Below are positions 52,933 to 61,781 of a stretch of DNA of 64,000 nucleotides, in pieces. A program made the position numbers and the translations under genes. The notes beneath the pieces were generated by a model. That model had not been told where the DNA came from. It made no database searches and was given only the letters and a program-made list of their open reading frames with translations. Source of the stretch: Pseudomonas viridiflava (GTDB taxonomy: Bacteria > Pseudomonadota > Gammaproteobacteria > Pseudomonadales > Pseudomonadaceae); assembly GCF_003702045.1 (NCBI RefSeq), contig NZ_RBTP01000065.1:62001-126000 (forward strand), given 5' to 3'. Position 1 is the stretch's first letter. The number at the start of each line of letters is the position of its first letter.

Positions 52933-53153
52933 AAGTGCCTCCACGTTTCCTGCTTTTGTGTTGCATTCCTGATAACTGACAGTCTAGTCATGGGCATGTT
53001 GCGATTAATTGACCAATGGCGTTTTGGTATGACCGATTCGGTCTAATGACCTCATCTGACTGTGCTCAAAGGCTATACCCCGGCCGTTGCGAGCTCTATG
53101 ATCGGCATTCAGGTCGAGCGGGGACTGCTCGATGTCAGTTGAAGTGAGTGAGC

Positions 53154-53849
53154 ATGTTGTCGGTATCTTTGTTTGTAAGGGCGGTTCGTTCCAAAGGTTG
53201 GCTGCTGTTCGCAGCGCTGACTTTCGGTATTTGCGGCTGTGCCTCTATGGCTACACCCCAGATCAAGCGCCTCCCGGACCGCGTTGAGCTCAATTCAGTG
53301 CCGTTCTTCCGGGGCAATATCTATCAGAGTGGTCCGGGGGCGTTGGCCAGTATGCTTGCCAACCAGCAAGTACAGACCACTCCGGGCTTGCTGGATAAAC
53401 CTCTGCAGCTGCCGGCCGCCGAAGATCGCCTTGAGCAGAACATGCCGAAGGTGGCTCGCGAGTACGGGTTCATGGTGTACCCGCTGGATGGAAATTTGCA
53501 GGCGCTGCTGACCCAGGTGTCGGCGGGGTATCCCGTGATGTTGCGGTTCTCCCAAGGCTCCGCGTTCTGGAAGTCACCGCGCTACGCCGTGCTGGTCGGT
53601 TACAACCGGGTCAAGGAAACCGTCTTGTTGCATGCAGGCATGGACCGCCGTTACGTGATGAGTTTCAGCAGTTTTGTGTCTGCCTGGAACGATGCTGGCG
53701 ATTGGGCGGTACTGATCCAGTCACCGCGTCAACTGCCTGCTCAGGTGGATGCCCAGCGCTGGCTGAAGGCTGCCGCCGAATTGTCGCAATCGGGGCAGGA
53801 ACAGGCGGCAGGCGAGGCAACCCGGACATTGAATCGTGCTGGCAAATGA
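53154..53849 (+). CDS. C39-peptidase-like lipoprotein with lost catalytic residues
   Basis: This 231-residue protein has a basic N-terminus and a hydrophobic segment ending in the lipobox FGICGC (Cys near residue 29). The rest has the C39 papain-like layout, but the catalytic Cys position reads YQSGPGAL (Ser59), the His position reads SPRYAVLVGY (Arg143) and the Asp that follows is Asn151. So the triad C-H-D appears as S-R-N and the protein is probably a non-catalytic member. An ATG at 53154 was chosen over a GTG at 53148. It ends before a terminator. Confidence 0.78.
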   Translation: MLSVSLFVRAVRSKGWLLFAALTFGICGCASMATPQIKRLPDRVELNSVPFFRGNIYQSGPGALASMLANQQVQTTPGLLDKPLQLPAAEDRLEQNMPKVAREYGFMVYPLDGNLQALLTQVSAGYPVMLRFSQGSAFWKSPRYAVLVGYNRVKETVLLHAGMDRRYVMSFSSFVSAWNDAGDWAVLIQSPRQLPAQVDAQRWLKAAAELSQSGQEQAAGEATRTLNRAGK

Positions 53850-53865
53850 CTGAACAACGTGAATG

Positions 53866-53897
53866 AAAACGGCGCCCCATGAGGCGCCGTTTTTTTG
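53866..53897 (+). terminator. Rho-independent terminator
   Basis: AACGGCGCC-CCATGA-GGCGCCGTT (53868-53892) followed by T tract. Also near the 3' end of the minus-strand puuB-like gene. Confidence 0.9.
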
Positions 53898-53912
53898 CGG
53901 TTATCTGGGTGT

Positions 53913-55196
53913 TCAGAAACCCAGACGGTCTCTTAGGCTGTAATACCAGGCGCCCAGTGCCGTCATCGGGGTGCGCAGCAATTGCCCGCCGGGGAAGGGG
54001 TAGTGCGGCAGGTCGGCGAACGCATCAAAACGTTCCGCCTGACCGCGCAGTGCTTCGGCCAGCACCTTGCCCGCCAGATGGGTGTAGGTCACGCCGTGGC
54101 CGCTGCACCCTTGCGAGTAATAGATGTTGTCTCCCAGACGTCCTACCTGCGGCAGGCGAGACAGGGTCAGCAGAAAGTTGCCTGTCCAGGCGTAGTCGAT
54201 CTTCACGTCCTTGAGTTGCGCAAACGCCTTGATCATTTTAGGGCGGATGATGGCTTCGATATTGGCCGGGTCGCGCGCGCCGTACACCACGCCGCCGCCG
54301 AAGATCAGTCGCTTGTCGGCGCTGAGGCGGTAGTAATCCAATAAATAGTTGCAGTCTTCGACGCAGTAATCCTGCGGCAGCAGGGTTCTGGCCAGCTCAT
54401 CGCTCAAGGGCTCTGTGGTGATGACCTGAGTACCGCACGGCATGGACTTGGCTGCCAGCTCCGGCACCAGATTACCCAAATAAGCGTTGCCCGCCACAAT
54501 AATGAACTTGGCGCGGACCTTGCCCTGCGCAGTATGCACGACCGGGCTTGCGCCTCGCTCTATGCGGATCGCCGCCGACTGTTCGTAAATCGTGCCGCCC
54601 AGGGTTTCCACCGCAGCGGCTTCACCCAAGGCCAGGTTCAAGGGATGAATATGACCGCCGCTCATGTCCAGCAAGCCGCCAATGTATTGATCGCAGGCCA
54701 CCACTTCGTTGATCCTGCGCGTATCCATCAACTCCAGCTGGGAGTGGCCGTAGCGTTCCCACAGCCGCTTCTGCGCCTCGAGGTGAGCCATTTGCTTGCT
54801 GGTCAGCGCTGCAAACACGCCGCCATCTTTCAGGTCGCACTGAATGCCGTAGCGGGAGACGCGGTCACGGATGATTGCAGCGCCCTCGAATGCCATCTGC
54901 CCCAGCAATTGCGCCTGGCGCGGACCAACGGTTCGTTCGATGACGTCGATGTCCCGGCTGTAGCTGTTGACGATCTGTCCGCCGTTGCGGCCCGACGCCC
55001 CGAAGCCCACCTTGGCGGCTTCGAGCACCGTCACCTTGAAGCCGTTTTCCAGGAGGAACAGCGCGCTGGACAATCCCGTGTAGCCGGCACCAATGATGCA
55101 GACATCCGTTTCGACCTCGCCTTGCAGAGCGGGGCGTTCAGGTACTGGATTGGCCGAGGCTGCGTAGTAGGACTGCGGATAGGGCGTGTTAGCCAT
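53913..55196 (-). CDS. FAD-dependent oxidoreductase, gamma-glutamylputrescine oxidase-like (PuuB type)
   Basis: This 427-residue flavoprotein of the DAO family has the Rossmann loop VCIIGAGYTGLSSALFLLENG in two adjacent runs, GASGRNGGQ near residue 68, and a C-terminal QGCSGHGVTYTHLAGKVLAEAL FAD block. The spelling, including YPQSYYAASAN at the N-terminus, fits PuuB/PuuB-like oxidases that deaminate gamma-glutamylputrescine in putrescine degradation. No puu genes adjoin it. The ATPase cluster at 28281-32220 imports polyamine-type substrates but is far away. Confidence 0.85.
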   Translation of the reverse strand: MANTPYPQSYYAASANPVPERPALQGEVETDVCIIGAGYTGLSSALFLLENGFKVTVLEAAKVGFGASGRNGGQIVNSYSRDIDVIERTVGPRQAQLLGQMAFEGAAIIRDRVSRYGIQCDLKDGGVFAALTSKQMAHLEAQKRLWERYGHSQLELMDTRRINEVVACDQYIGGLLDMSGGHIHPLNLALGEAAAVETLGGTIYEQSAAIRIERGASPVVHTAQGKVRAKFIIVAGNAYLGNLVPELAAKSMPCGTQVITTEPLSDELARTLLPQDYCVEDCNYLLDYYRLSADKRLIFGGGVVYGARDPANIEAIIRPKMIKAFAQLKDVKIDYAWTGNFLLTLSRLPQVGRLGDNIYYSQGCSGHGVTYTHLAGKVLAEALRGQAERFDAFADLPHYPFPGGQLLRTPMTALGAWYYSLRDRLGF

Positions 55197-55380
55197 CCTG
55201 AAGCTCCGTTTAATATTCTTGACGAGTGGGCGGATCGTACCCGAGATACCTACGCTCTGCCAGCGTCGTTCAAAAAGACTCTCCGCTTCATGCCTGGCAA
55301 AAATTGCGTTAATTCATAGGGTTAGCGATAAAAAACAGATTGACAGGAATATGAAAGTCGGTAGGATGCAGCCCCACAGC

Positions 55381-55457
55381 AGGCACGTAGCTCAGTTGGT
55401 TAGAGCACCACCTTGACATGGTGGGGGTCGTTGGTTCGAGTCCAATCGCGCCTACCA
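55381..55457 (+). tRNA. tRNA-Val (anticodon GAC)
   Basis: A 77-nt cloverleaf with D-arm GCTCAGTTGGTTAGAGC, anticodon loop CTTGACATG, T-loop TTCGAGT and encoded CCA. The acceptor stem has one mismatch (A5 with C68). Confidence 0.93.
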
Positions 55458-55489
55458 GACAAAATCCGCTCTGCTGGGCGGTAGGAGAA

Positions 55490-55516
55490 AGGCGATCCGA
55501 AAGGGTCGCCTTTTTT
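55490..55516 (+). terminator. Terminator after the first tRNA-Val
   Basis: GGCGATCC-GAAA-GGGTCGCC hairpin (one G·T pair) with a T tract. Confidence 0.7.
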
Positions 55517-55626
55517 CGTTTCGGAAAGCCAATTTCGCTGCGTTAAATAATTCGCATATTCAGAGGGTTACTGCGAAAAAAGCCATTGACACGTATCTGA
55601 ATATCCGTAGAATGCCGACCCACAGC

Positions 55627-55703
55627 AGGCACGTAGCTCAGTTGGTTAGAGCACCACCTTGACATGGTGGGGGTCGTTGGTTCGAGTCCAATCGCGCCTA
55701 CCA
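55627..55703 (+). tRNA. tRNA-Val (anticodon GAC), second copy
   Basis: Identical in all 77 nt to the gene at 55381-55457, 246 nt downstream, including the A5·C68 mismatch and encoded CCA. The upstream ATATGAAAGTCGGTAG and ATATCCGTAGAATG segments, and the downstream CTCTGCTGGGCGGTA, are also duplicated. Confidence 0.93.
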
Positions 55704-55730
55704 AACAAATCCGCTCTGCTGGGCGGTAAC

Positions 55731-55762
55731 AAAAAGGGCGATCCGAAAGGATCGCCCTTTTT
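55731..55762 (+). terminator. Terminator after the second tRNA-Val
   Basis: AAAAAGGGCGATCC-GAAA-GGATCGCCCTTTTT, a perfect stem with a GAAA loop. Confidence 0.93.
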
Positions 55763-55846
55763 ATTGGGGATTTTTTGTGGCCCGTTATTGAAGGGCTATA
55801 ACCACCGCGGCCAGCGCCTTTGCACTGGCGTCATCAAAGGCCGTTT

Positions 55847-56209
55847 TCAGGCCTGACGGGCAAACGACTTGACGATAGTTTTCGTTGCCGTGCTTGCTTT
55901 CAGATCGCTGACGTTCTTGGGAGCGAGCCATTTACAGGCGGCTATTTCGTTCTGCGGCCTGGCCTCTGTGGAGTCCGGCACCAGGGTGATGAACACGTAG
56001 TGAGTGACCCGGTCTTTCTCATACTCTGCCAAGTAGCGCAGTTCCAGATTTTCCAGGCCGGTTTCTTCGGTCAGTTCCCGCACGGCAGCTTGCGCAGGGG
56101 TTTCCCCAGGCTCGACTTTACCGCCAGGCAGTGCCCATTTCGATTTGGGTTTGCGCACGTAGAGGACCTGTCCGTCTCGCTTGCAGATGACTGTTGCTCG
56201 TTCTTTCAT
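55847..56209 (-). CDS. Nudix hydrolase, 120 aa
   Basis: This small Nudix protein begins MKERATVICKRDGQVLYVRKPKSKWALPGG. The Nudix box GKVEPGETPAQAAVRELTEETGL fits GX5EX7REUXEEXGU. Length and the WALPGGKVEPGE spelling resemble MutT/NUDIX diphosphohydrolases with broad nucleotide substrates. It lies downstream of the tRNA pair, reading toward it. Its promoter is in the 600-nt spacer to the right. Confidence 0.87.
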   Translation of the reverse strand: MKERATVICKRDGQVLYVRKPKSKWALPGGKVEPGETPAQAAVRELTEETGLENLELRYLAEYEKDRVTHYVFITLVPDSTEARPQNEIAACKWLAPKNVSDLKASTATKTIVKSFARQA

Positions 56210-56822
56210 ATCCGTTCACCTGTTAACGCGTTCCTCACCTTCAATATCTGCAAGGACTTCATGAACTTGAGACCGGCGAGCAGTTCGCTTCAGTCACTAA
56301 AATGTAATAAAAAGTTCATTTAATTGACATAAGCACAATCAGTGCCACCTCTTGAGCATAGTCAATCAGTGAGGGGGCGAGCGCTTGATTAGGCACTTTC
56401 TCGACCCTGAGCGTCAGAGGGGGCTGGCGGGGTCTCGCGTGACCATCTACTGATACAATTTCTGGTATGTCCTGCCGTCGTTTAGCGTGGTGAGGAAAGT
56501 TATTTCCTTCTCTTCTCCCGCCAACAGGATACCTGCCGCCGCGCCGACAGGCCCAAGCACAAGTACGCCCCGTCCGTAGCCTATATTTCGCGCCCCAAAA
56601 AAAAGTGCGGGTCAATGGCTGGAAGACGAGCTGCGGGGGGTAGGTGACGGAAGGTTTGGCAGCGTTCCCCACGTTTCAAGCAATCGCCGCGGCATGGGGA
56701 AAAGAGGTTACAGCCTGCCTGAATGCCGTGTAACGAGGGGGATGTGCGAACGGTCGATTCACGTTCCATCAAGCTGGAGGCTGAATCGGCCAGCCATCGG
56801 CCGGCCGATTTCACGGGGAAGG
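56210..56822. other. Intergenic region with a decayed gene
   Basis: About 600 nt between the Nudix and alcohol dehydrogenase genes, both minus-strand. It contains a protein-like remnant on the minus strand (56447-56720) disrupted at an 8-A homopolymer (plus strand). Outside that no coding frame is convincing. Confidence 0.5.
56447..56720 (-). pseudogene. Frameshifted small protein, possibly a lipoprotein
   Basis: On the minus strand one frame encodes CNLFSPCRGDCLKRG and LPPAARLPAIDPHFF, then ends. The next frame encodes GYGRGVLVLGPVGAAAGILL, then AGEEKEITFLTTLNDGRTYQ, KLYQ and a stop (56447-56449). The two join across a run of eight T (56597-56604). One extra T would fuse them. The N-terminal AGC suggests a lipobox, but no signal peptide or start is present upstream. 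Either a frameshifted remnant, or a sequencing error; the first frame has an alternative upstream reading. Confidence 0.4.
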
Positions 56823-57887
56823 TCAGGCTGCAGCGTTTTCCTGCTTGAGGGTCGCCATGTCAATCACGAAGCGATACTTCACGTCACCCTTGAGCATGCG
56901 CTCGTAGGCTTCATTGATGTCCTGCATGGCAATCTCTTCGATGTCCGACACGATGCCGTGCATGGCGCAGAAATCCAGCATTTCCTGGGTTTCCTGAATC
57001 CCGCCGATCAGCGAGCCGGCCAGACTGCGACGTTTGAAGATCAGGTTGAACACTGCAGGGGATGGATGGGGTTCGGCTGGCGCACCGACCAGCGTCATGG
57101 TGCCGTCGCGTTTGAGCAGCGCCAGAAACGCGTCCAGATCGTGGGGCGCGGCCACGGTGTTGAGAATGAAGTCCAGACTGTTGGCGTAGGCCGCCATTTC
57201 GTCCGCGTTCTTTGACACCACGACTTCGTTTGCGCCGAGACGCAGGCCGTCTTCACGCTTGTTGGGGGACGTGGTGAACAGCACCACATGCGCGCCCATC
57301 GCGTGGGCGATCTTCACGCCCATATGACCCAATCCACCCAGGCCCACGATGCCGACTTTCTTGCCAGGACCGACTTTCCAGTGGTTCAACGGCGAGTAGG
57401 TAGTGATGCCTGCACACAGCAACGGTGCGACAGCGGCCAGATTGCCTTCGTGAGAGATGCGCAACACGAACTTCTGATTGACGACGATGTTGTCCGAGTA
57501 GCCGCCGAACGTGTTTTCGCCCCCGAACACCGGGCCATTGTACGTACCGGTAAAGCCAGCTTCGCAATACTGTTCTTCACCTTCGGCGCAGGACGCGCAC
57601 GTCTGACAGCTGTCGACCATACAGCCTACGCCTGCCAGATCACCAACCTTGAAGGTGGTGACATTGCTGCCAACCGCAGTCACTTTGCCAACGATCTCGT
57701 GGCCCGGCACCGAAGGGTAAAGCGTGTTGTGCCACTCATTTCGCGCGGTGTGCAGATCGGAGTGACAGACGCCGCAGTACAGAATGTCGATCTGCACGTC
57801 ATCTGCACCGGGTGCGCGTCGCTCGAATTGATAGGGTTTGAGTGTTTCGGTAGCAGCCTGGGCTGCATAGCTGTAAGTCTTGGTCAT
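56823..57887 (-). CDS. NAD(P)-dependent alcohol dehydrogenase (YahK/CAD-like)
   Basis: This 354-residue zinc-dependent dehydrogenase has the catalytic YCGVCHSDLH, GHEIVGKV, structural-zinc cysteines CQTCASCAEGEEQYC, and the NADP loop GLGGLGHMGVKIA. Motifs match YahK and cinnamyl-alcohol-dehydrogenase-type aldehyde reductases. The start was placed at the ATG (57887), giving MTKTYSYAAQ; an in-frame extension upstream is not family-like. It is divergent from the GAF-GGDEF-EAL gene. Confidence 0.9.
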   Translation of the reverse strand: MTKTYSYAAQAATETLKPYQFERRAPGADDVQIDILYCGVCHSDLHTARNEWHNTLYPSVPGHEIVGKVTAVGSNVTTFKVGDLAGVGCMVDSCQTCASCAEGEEQYCEAGFTGTYNGPVFGGENTFGGYSDNIVVNQKFVLRISHEGNLAAVAPLLCAGITTYSPLNHWKVGPGKKVGIVGLGGLGHMGVKIAHAMGAHVVLFTTSPNKREDGLRLGANEVVVSKNADEMAAYANSLDFILNTVAAPHDLDAFLALLKRDGTMTLVGAPAEPHPSPAVFNLIFKRRSLAGSLIGGIQETQEMLDFCAMHGIVSDIEEIAMQDINEAYERMLKGDVKYRFVIDMATLKQENAAA

Positions 57888-58154
57888 TGCGAACACCTGT
57901 CCAGTCTGTCGTTGGCGAAGAAATCGCAGGCCAGCATAGTGGCGAACACGGGATGTTGCCTGCTCCGGGAACAGATTCTGACCGGAAAACGTACAGGTTA
58001 GTGCCATAAGGCATGAGTCTGTCACAGGTCTGCAACATCCCGACGTACGGGTACAATCCTTGCAGTACAATCGCCGCAGTAACGTGACAGCGCCGGCCCG
58101 CCTCTGGTCGGGCGTCAATTATATTCGCCGTCGGTTTCTGAATCTGGTGTTTAC

Positions 58155-61040
58155 ATGACAGTTCCTCCCTTGGCCTCCTGCGTGCGTCAGTCGACCGGCT
58201 CAGATGATCCCTGCATCAGCCTGGTCGATCGTCGCCATCGGCTGTCCAGCCACCAGGCTATCGATGAGTTGCTGGCAACGGCGCGACGTCAGATGCCCGA
58301 TGTGCCGTGGGCCATTTACGTCGCCGGTGAGCAGAAGCGTCTGTTGGGGCAGGGTGCCTTTCACTATGAGTGGCCAGAGCAGATTCCTGTTGGCCGGTTC
58401 GAGGCGTTCTGTCGCCAGGGCCAGGTTCATCGCTGGGCGACCGGCAGGGGGGAGGACGCGTTGGGCTGGCTGCTGGCACCGCTGGCCGAGTATGAAAACC
58501 AAGTGCTGGCGGACCTTGCTGTCAGAGTCGGATCGCTGTTGCAGAGCGCGGCATTGGTCAGGGCGCAGAGTACTCAGCGGGCGCTGTACGAGATCAGCCT
58601 GCTGGCCAGCTCCACGCACGAGCGAGGCACGCTCCTGCAAGGAATCCACCAACAGCTCGGTACGCTGATCGATGCCGAGAATTTCTACCTGGCCCTTTAT
58701 GACAGTCAGTCCGGCAAGATTACCTATCCGTATTACATCGATCGTTTTGACGACGAGGCGATGGCGCCCGAGACCTTCGAGTACCTGGACTCCTCCCGAA
58801 TCTCCATGACCAGCTACGTGTTGACCCAAGGGCAATCGGTGTTTCTCGATGCTTCGGGAATCGAGCAGGCACAGGCGCTGGGGCGTTTCACCTACCGAGG
58901 GCGTCGACCGGAGTTCTGGATGGGCGCGCCCCTGAAGAATGCGTCGGATGAAGTGTTCGGTATGGTCGCCATGCAGGTGTATGACGTATCCCGGGTTTAC
59001 AGTGTCCAGGATCAGGCACTGTTTTCAGTGGTGTCCCGGCATGTGGCGATGGCGATGGACAGGCTTCTGCATCGCGCCCATCTCCAGCAGACCGTGCTGT
59101 TACGCACCCAGCAACTGTCCGCAGCCAACGATGCCTTGCGTCTGGAGGTGGCAGAGCGCGAGCGCGCCGAACACTTGCAGAGCGCTCTGTTTCAAATCGC
59201 CGAACTGTCCAGCCGTCCCGGAGACATGAACGAGCTGTTCCAGAGCCTGCACACGATCGTGGGCGAGTTGCTGGTTGCCCTCAATTTCTACATCGCGCTC
59301 TACAACCCTGCTACCGGCGAAGTGACCTTTCCCTATTACGTGGATGAACGCCTGGCCAGGCCGCCAGCGTCCCGGCGAGGCCAGCGTGGCTTCACCGAAT
59401 ATGTCATACGCAAGCGCCAGCCTTGCCTGATCGACAGCGAAGGCGCAAAAGCGCTTGAGGCGTCGGGCGAAATCGAAGTTCAGAACCAGTCCAACCGCTC
59501 GACGTCCTGGCTGGGTATCCCGCTGTTCGACGCTGAAGAGGTGCGGGGCGTTCTGGCTGTACAGAGCTACTCGAAACACGTCAGTTACACCCTGCGTGAT
59601 CAAGAGTTGCTGACGTTCGTGTCGCGCCACATCGATACCGCCCTGTCACGCAGAAGTGCGGCCGAGGCGATTCATACCGCGAACCTGCGTCTTGAAGCGC
59701 GCGTATTGGACCGCACCCGTGAGCTGGACCAGCTCAACGCGAGGCTGCAATACGAAAACGCTCATGACTCGCTGACCGGGTTGCCGAACCGCAGCCATCT
59801 GCAACAGCAATTGCAGGTGGCCTGGATGAACTTCCGCAATCACGGTCAGACGCTGGTAGTGATGTTCATCGATCTGGACCGGTTCAAGATCGTCAACGAC
59901 AGCTTAGGGCATCATTGCGGCGATCTGCTGTTGATCCAGGCGGCCCAGCGGTTGCGAAGCTGTATGCGCGAAGGGGACCTGCTGGCGCGGCTGGGCGGTG
60001 ATGAGTTCGCCGTGCTCGGCATTGGCGCGCGTTTGAGCACGGGTGTTGGCATCGCCCAGCGCATCCTGACGGCATTCGAGTCGCCCTTTGTCATCGACGA
60101 ACACACGGTGTTCAGCTCTTGCAGCATCGGTGTGGTGGGTGCTGACGGGCAGTTTCATAAGGAGCCTGCCGACCTTCTGCGTGATGCGGACACGGCCATG
60201 TACACCGTCAAGAATGGCGGACGGGATGGTTGTGCTGTTTTCAATCAAGCGCTGCGCCGTCAAGTGTCGGATCAGATGGACCAGGAAGGCGCGTTGCGGA
60301 CAGCACTCAAGCGTACGGATCAACTCATCCCTTATTTTCAACCCATTATGTGTCTGGAAACCGGTCGGCTGCTGGCCCTTGAGGCGCTGATTCGCTGGCG
60401 GCAGCTGGATGGGCAGGTCGTGACCCCAGAGCGCTTCCTGCCGGCCCTGGAAGGGCTGCGCCTGATCGGCCGCCTCGATCTGTACATGCTCAGGCAGGTC
60501 ATCGCCATTTTGGCCGACCCTGCCAATGCTCACCTGCCGCCAGTCCATGTGAACTGCTCCAGCTTCAGCATTACCCGGCCAGCCTTCGCTGGCGAAGTTC
60601 TGTCAATGCTGGCCGAGCAGGGTGTTTCGCCAGCCAGGTTGTGCCTTGAACTCACCGAGGGCGCACTCGTCGCGGAGCCTGAGCAGGCGCGCCTGTCCAT
60701 GAAGCAATTGGCCGATCAAGGCATGTCGGTGGTGTTGGACGATTTTGGCGCAGGGTTTTCCTCGCTCAGCTATGTGCATCAGTACCATTTCAGTGGGCTG
60801 AAGATCGACAAGTCGTTCATCTTCGAGTTGACCACCAGCACTCGCAGCCGCGCCATCGTACGGGCCATCGTGCGCATGGCCGAGTCGCTCGACCTGAGTG
60901 TGGTTGCCGAAGGTGTCGAGGACCTGCAGACCCTGGAGTTGCTGCGTGAAATGGGCGCAGGCCAGGCGCAGGGTTATTACTTCGCCGAGCCTTTGCCACT
61001 GGAGCGTCTGCAGGACGGACTAAGCCGCACGACCCATTAG
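58155..61040 (+). CDS. GAF-GAF-GGDEF-EAL c-di-GMP turnover protein
   Basis: This 961-residue protein has a divergent N-terminus, two GAF domains (about 150-310 and 345-515; both contain FYLALYD/FYIALYN-type segments), a coiled linker, GGDEF (614-618, RLGGDEF) and EAL (743-745, EALIRW). The RxxD inhibitory site is REGD, 5 residues before GGDEF. EAL catalytic residues ELTEG, DDFGAGFSSLSY, KIDKSFI and AEGVE are intact. It may be a bifunctional cyclase/phosphodiesterase regulated by GAF ligands. It is divergent from the alcohol dehydrogenase gene and precedes an RpoN-promoted gene. Confidence 0.9.
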   Translation: MTVPPLASCVRQSTGSDDPCISLVDRRHRLSSHQAIDELLATARRQMPDVPWAIYVAGEQKRLLGQGAFHYEWPEQIPVGRFEAFCRQGQVHRWATGRGEDALGWLLAPLAEYENQVLADLAVRVGSLLQSAALVRAQSTQRALYEISLLASSTHERGTLLQGIHQQLGTLIDAENFYLALYDSQSGKITYPYYIDRFDDEAMAPETFEYLDSSRISMTSYVLTQGQSVFLDASGIEQAQALGRFTYRGRRPEFWMGAPLKNASDEVFGMVAMQVYDVSRVYSVQDQALFSVVSRHVAMAMDRLLHRAHLQQTVLLRTQQLSAANDALRLEVAERERAEHLQSALFQIAELSSRPGDMNELFQSLHTIVGELLVALNFYIALYNPATGEVTFPYYVDERLARPPASRRGQRGFTEYVIRKRQPCLIDSEGAKALEASGEIEVQNQSNRSTSWLGIPLFDAEEVRGVLAVQSYSKHVSYTLRDQELLTFVSRHIDTALSRRSAAEAIHTANLRLEARVLDRTRELDQLNARLQYENAHDSLTGLPNRSHLQQQLQVAWMNFRNHGQTLVVMFIDLDRFKIVNDSLGHHCGDLLLIQAAQRLRSCMREGDLLARLGGDEFAVLGIGARLSTGVGIAQRILTAFESPFVIDEHTVFSSCSIGVVGADGQFHKEPADLLRDADTAMYTVKNGGRDGCAVFNQALRRQVSDQMDQEGALRTALKRTDQLIPYFQPIMCLETGRLLALEALIRWRQLDGQVVTPERFLPALEGLRLIGRLDLYMLRQVIAILADPANAHLPPVHVNCSSFSITRPAFAGEVLSMLAEQGVSPARLCLELTEGALVAEPEQARLSMKQLADQGMSVVLDDFGAGFSSLSYVHQYHFSGLKIDKSFIFELTTSTRSRAIVRAIVRMAESLDLSVVAEGVEDLQTLELLREMGAGQAQGYYFAEPLPLERLQDGLSRTTH

Positions 61041-61174
61041 CGGCAATAGATTGTCGGCAAAGCCTTGCCGCATCTGGACTTTGCCGGGTCTTTATCGAGC
61101 AATCGCCATCTTTCTGTCAGCTCCTCTTTTTGTCATTTCCATGTTAATCAATGGGTTAAGCCGATATCGCCACT

Positions 61175-61190
61175 TGGCACCGGTCTTGCT
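61175..61190 (+). promoter_or_regulatory. Sigma-54 (RpoN) promoter
   Basis: TGGCAC-CGGTC-TTGCT, which has GG and GC in the required 12-bp start-to-start spacing (GG at 61176, GC at 61188). It lies 37 nt before the start at 61227 and matches the consensus TGGCAC-N5-TTGC. Confidence 0.8.
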
Positions 61191-61226
61191 CTTCCCACTG
61201 GGCATCACGTCATCAGGAGGTGAAAG

Positions 61227-61781
61227 ATGATTATTGGCAACAGTGGACTCGAACAGCTGGTTTCCCATGCTGTTGGAGCTATCGGGCGCAAAACGCTGAC
61301 CGAGGTGTCTCAGGATACATTCGGAGCAGTGGCTGCAGCGGGTCTGACAAACGGGGCGTTCCCGGTGTCCTCGCAGACAACCAATGCGGCTTCCCCGGAC
61401 GATTCGCAGAGCAAGGGTGGTTATAACGAGTCCTTCGCCCGGATGATGGTCAATCTCAAGAGCGCAGCTGACACCTCGCTTTCCGAGAAGACCGCCGACC
61501 GTGACAATGGCGTGATCGGATCGGCGGCCAATACCGGCGCTTCCGGCGGCGCTGCGACGGGTTCGGTTCAGCAGTTCATGGACACGCTGAAGCAGACGGC
61601 CGAAGAAAAAGTGCGTGAAAAGCTGACGGGTATCAACCAGCAGCAATACACGGCAATGACGCCTGAGGATCAATTGACCATCGACCAGAAAGTCCAGGAC
61701 GCGCTCAAGGATAAGCAGAACGATGTCGCCGATGACATCAATACGCGTATCCGTGGCATCAAGGCCGGGCTGTTGGCCTGA
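61227..61781 (+). CDS. Unknown protein, 184 aa, under an RpoN promoter
   Basis: This 184-residue hydrophilic protein is of unknown family. The N-terminal half has a possible helix (LEQLVSHAVGAIGRKTLTEV), and a flexible Ser/Gly/Ala-rich middle (GSAANTGASGGAATGS) follows, then a charged helical C-terminal region (LKQTAEEKVREKLTG; DQLTIDQKVQDALKDKQND). No signal peptide or membrane helix is visible. CAGGAGG sits 5 nt before the ATG. A consensus sigma-54 promoter precedes it, so it is probably expressed under nitrogen, motility or virulence-type control. Nothing in sequence names its role. Confidence 0.75.
   Translation: MIIGNSGLEQLVSHAVGAIGRKTLTEVSQDTFGAVAAAGLTNGAFPVSSQTTNAASPDDSQSKGGYNESFARMMVNLKSAADTSLSEKTADRDNGVIGSAANTGASGGAATGSVQQFMDTLKQTAEEKVREKLTGINQQQYTAMTPEDQLTIDQKVQDALKDKQNDVADDINTRIRGIKAGLLA

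Noticed and set aside
56316..56672. Intact 118-codon minus-strand frame in the Nudix/alcohol dehydrogenase spacer
   Set aside because: The translation is basic and disorderly after the homopolymer, while the neighbouring frame gives a coherent protein-like sequence; the frameshifted reading is preferred.
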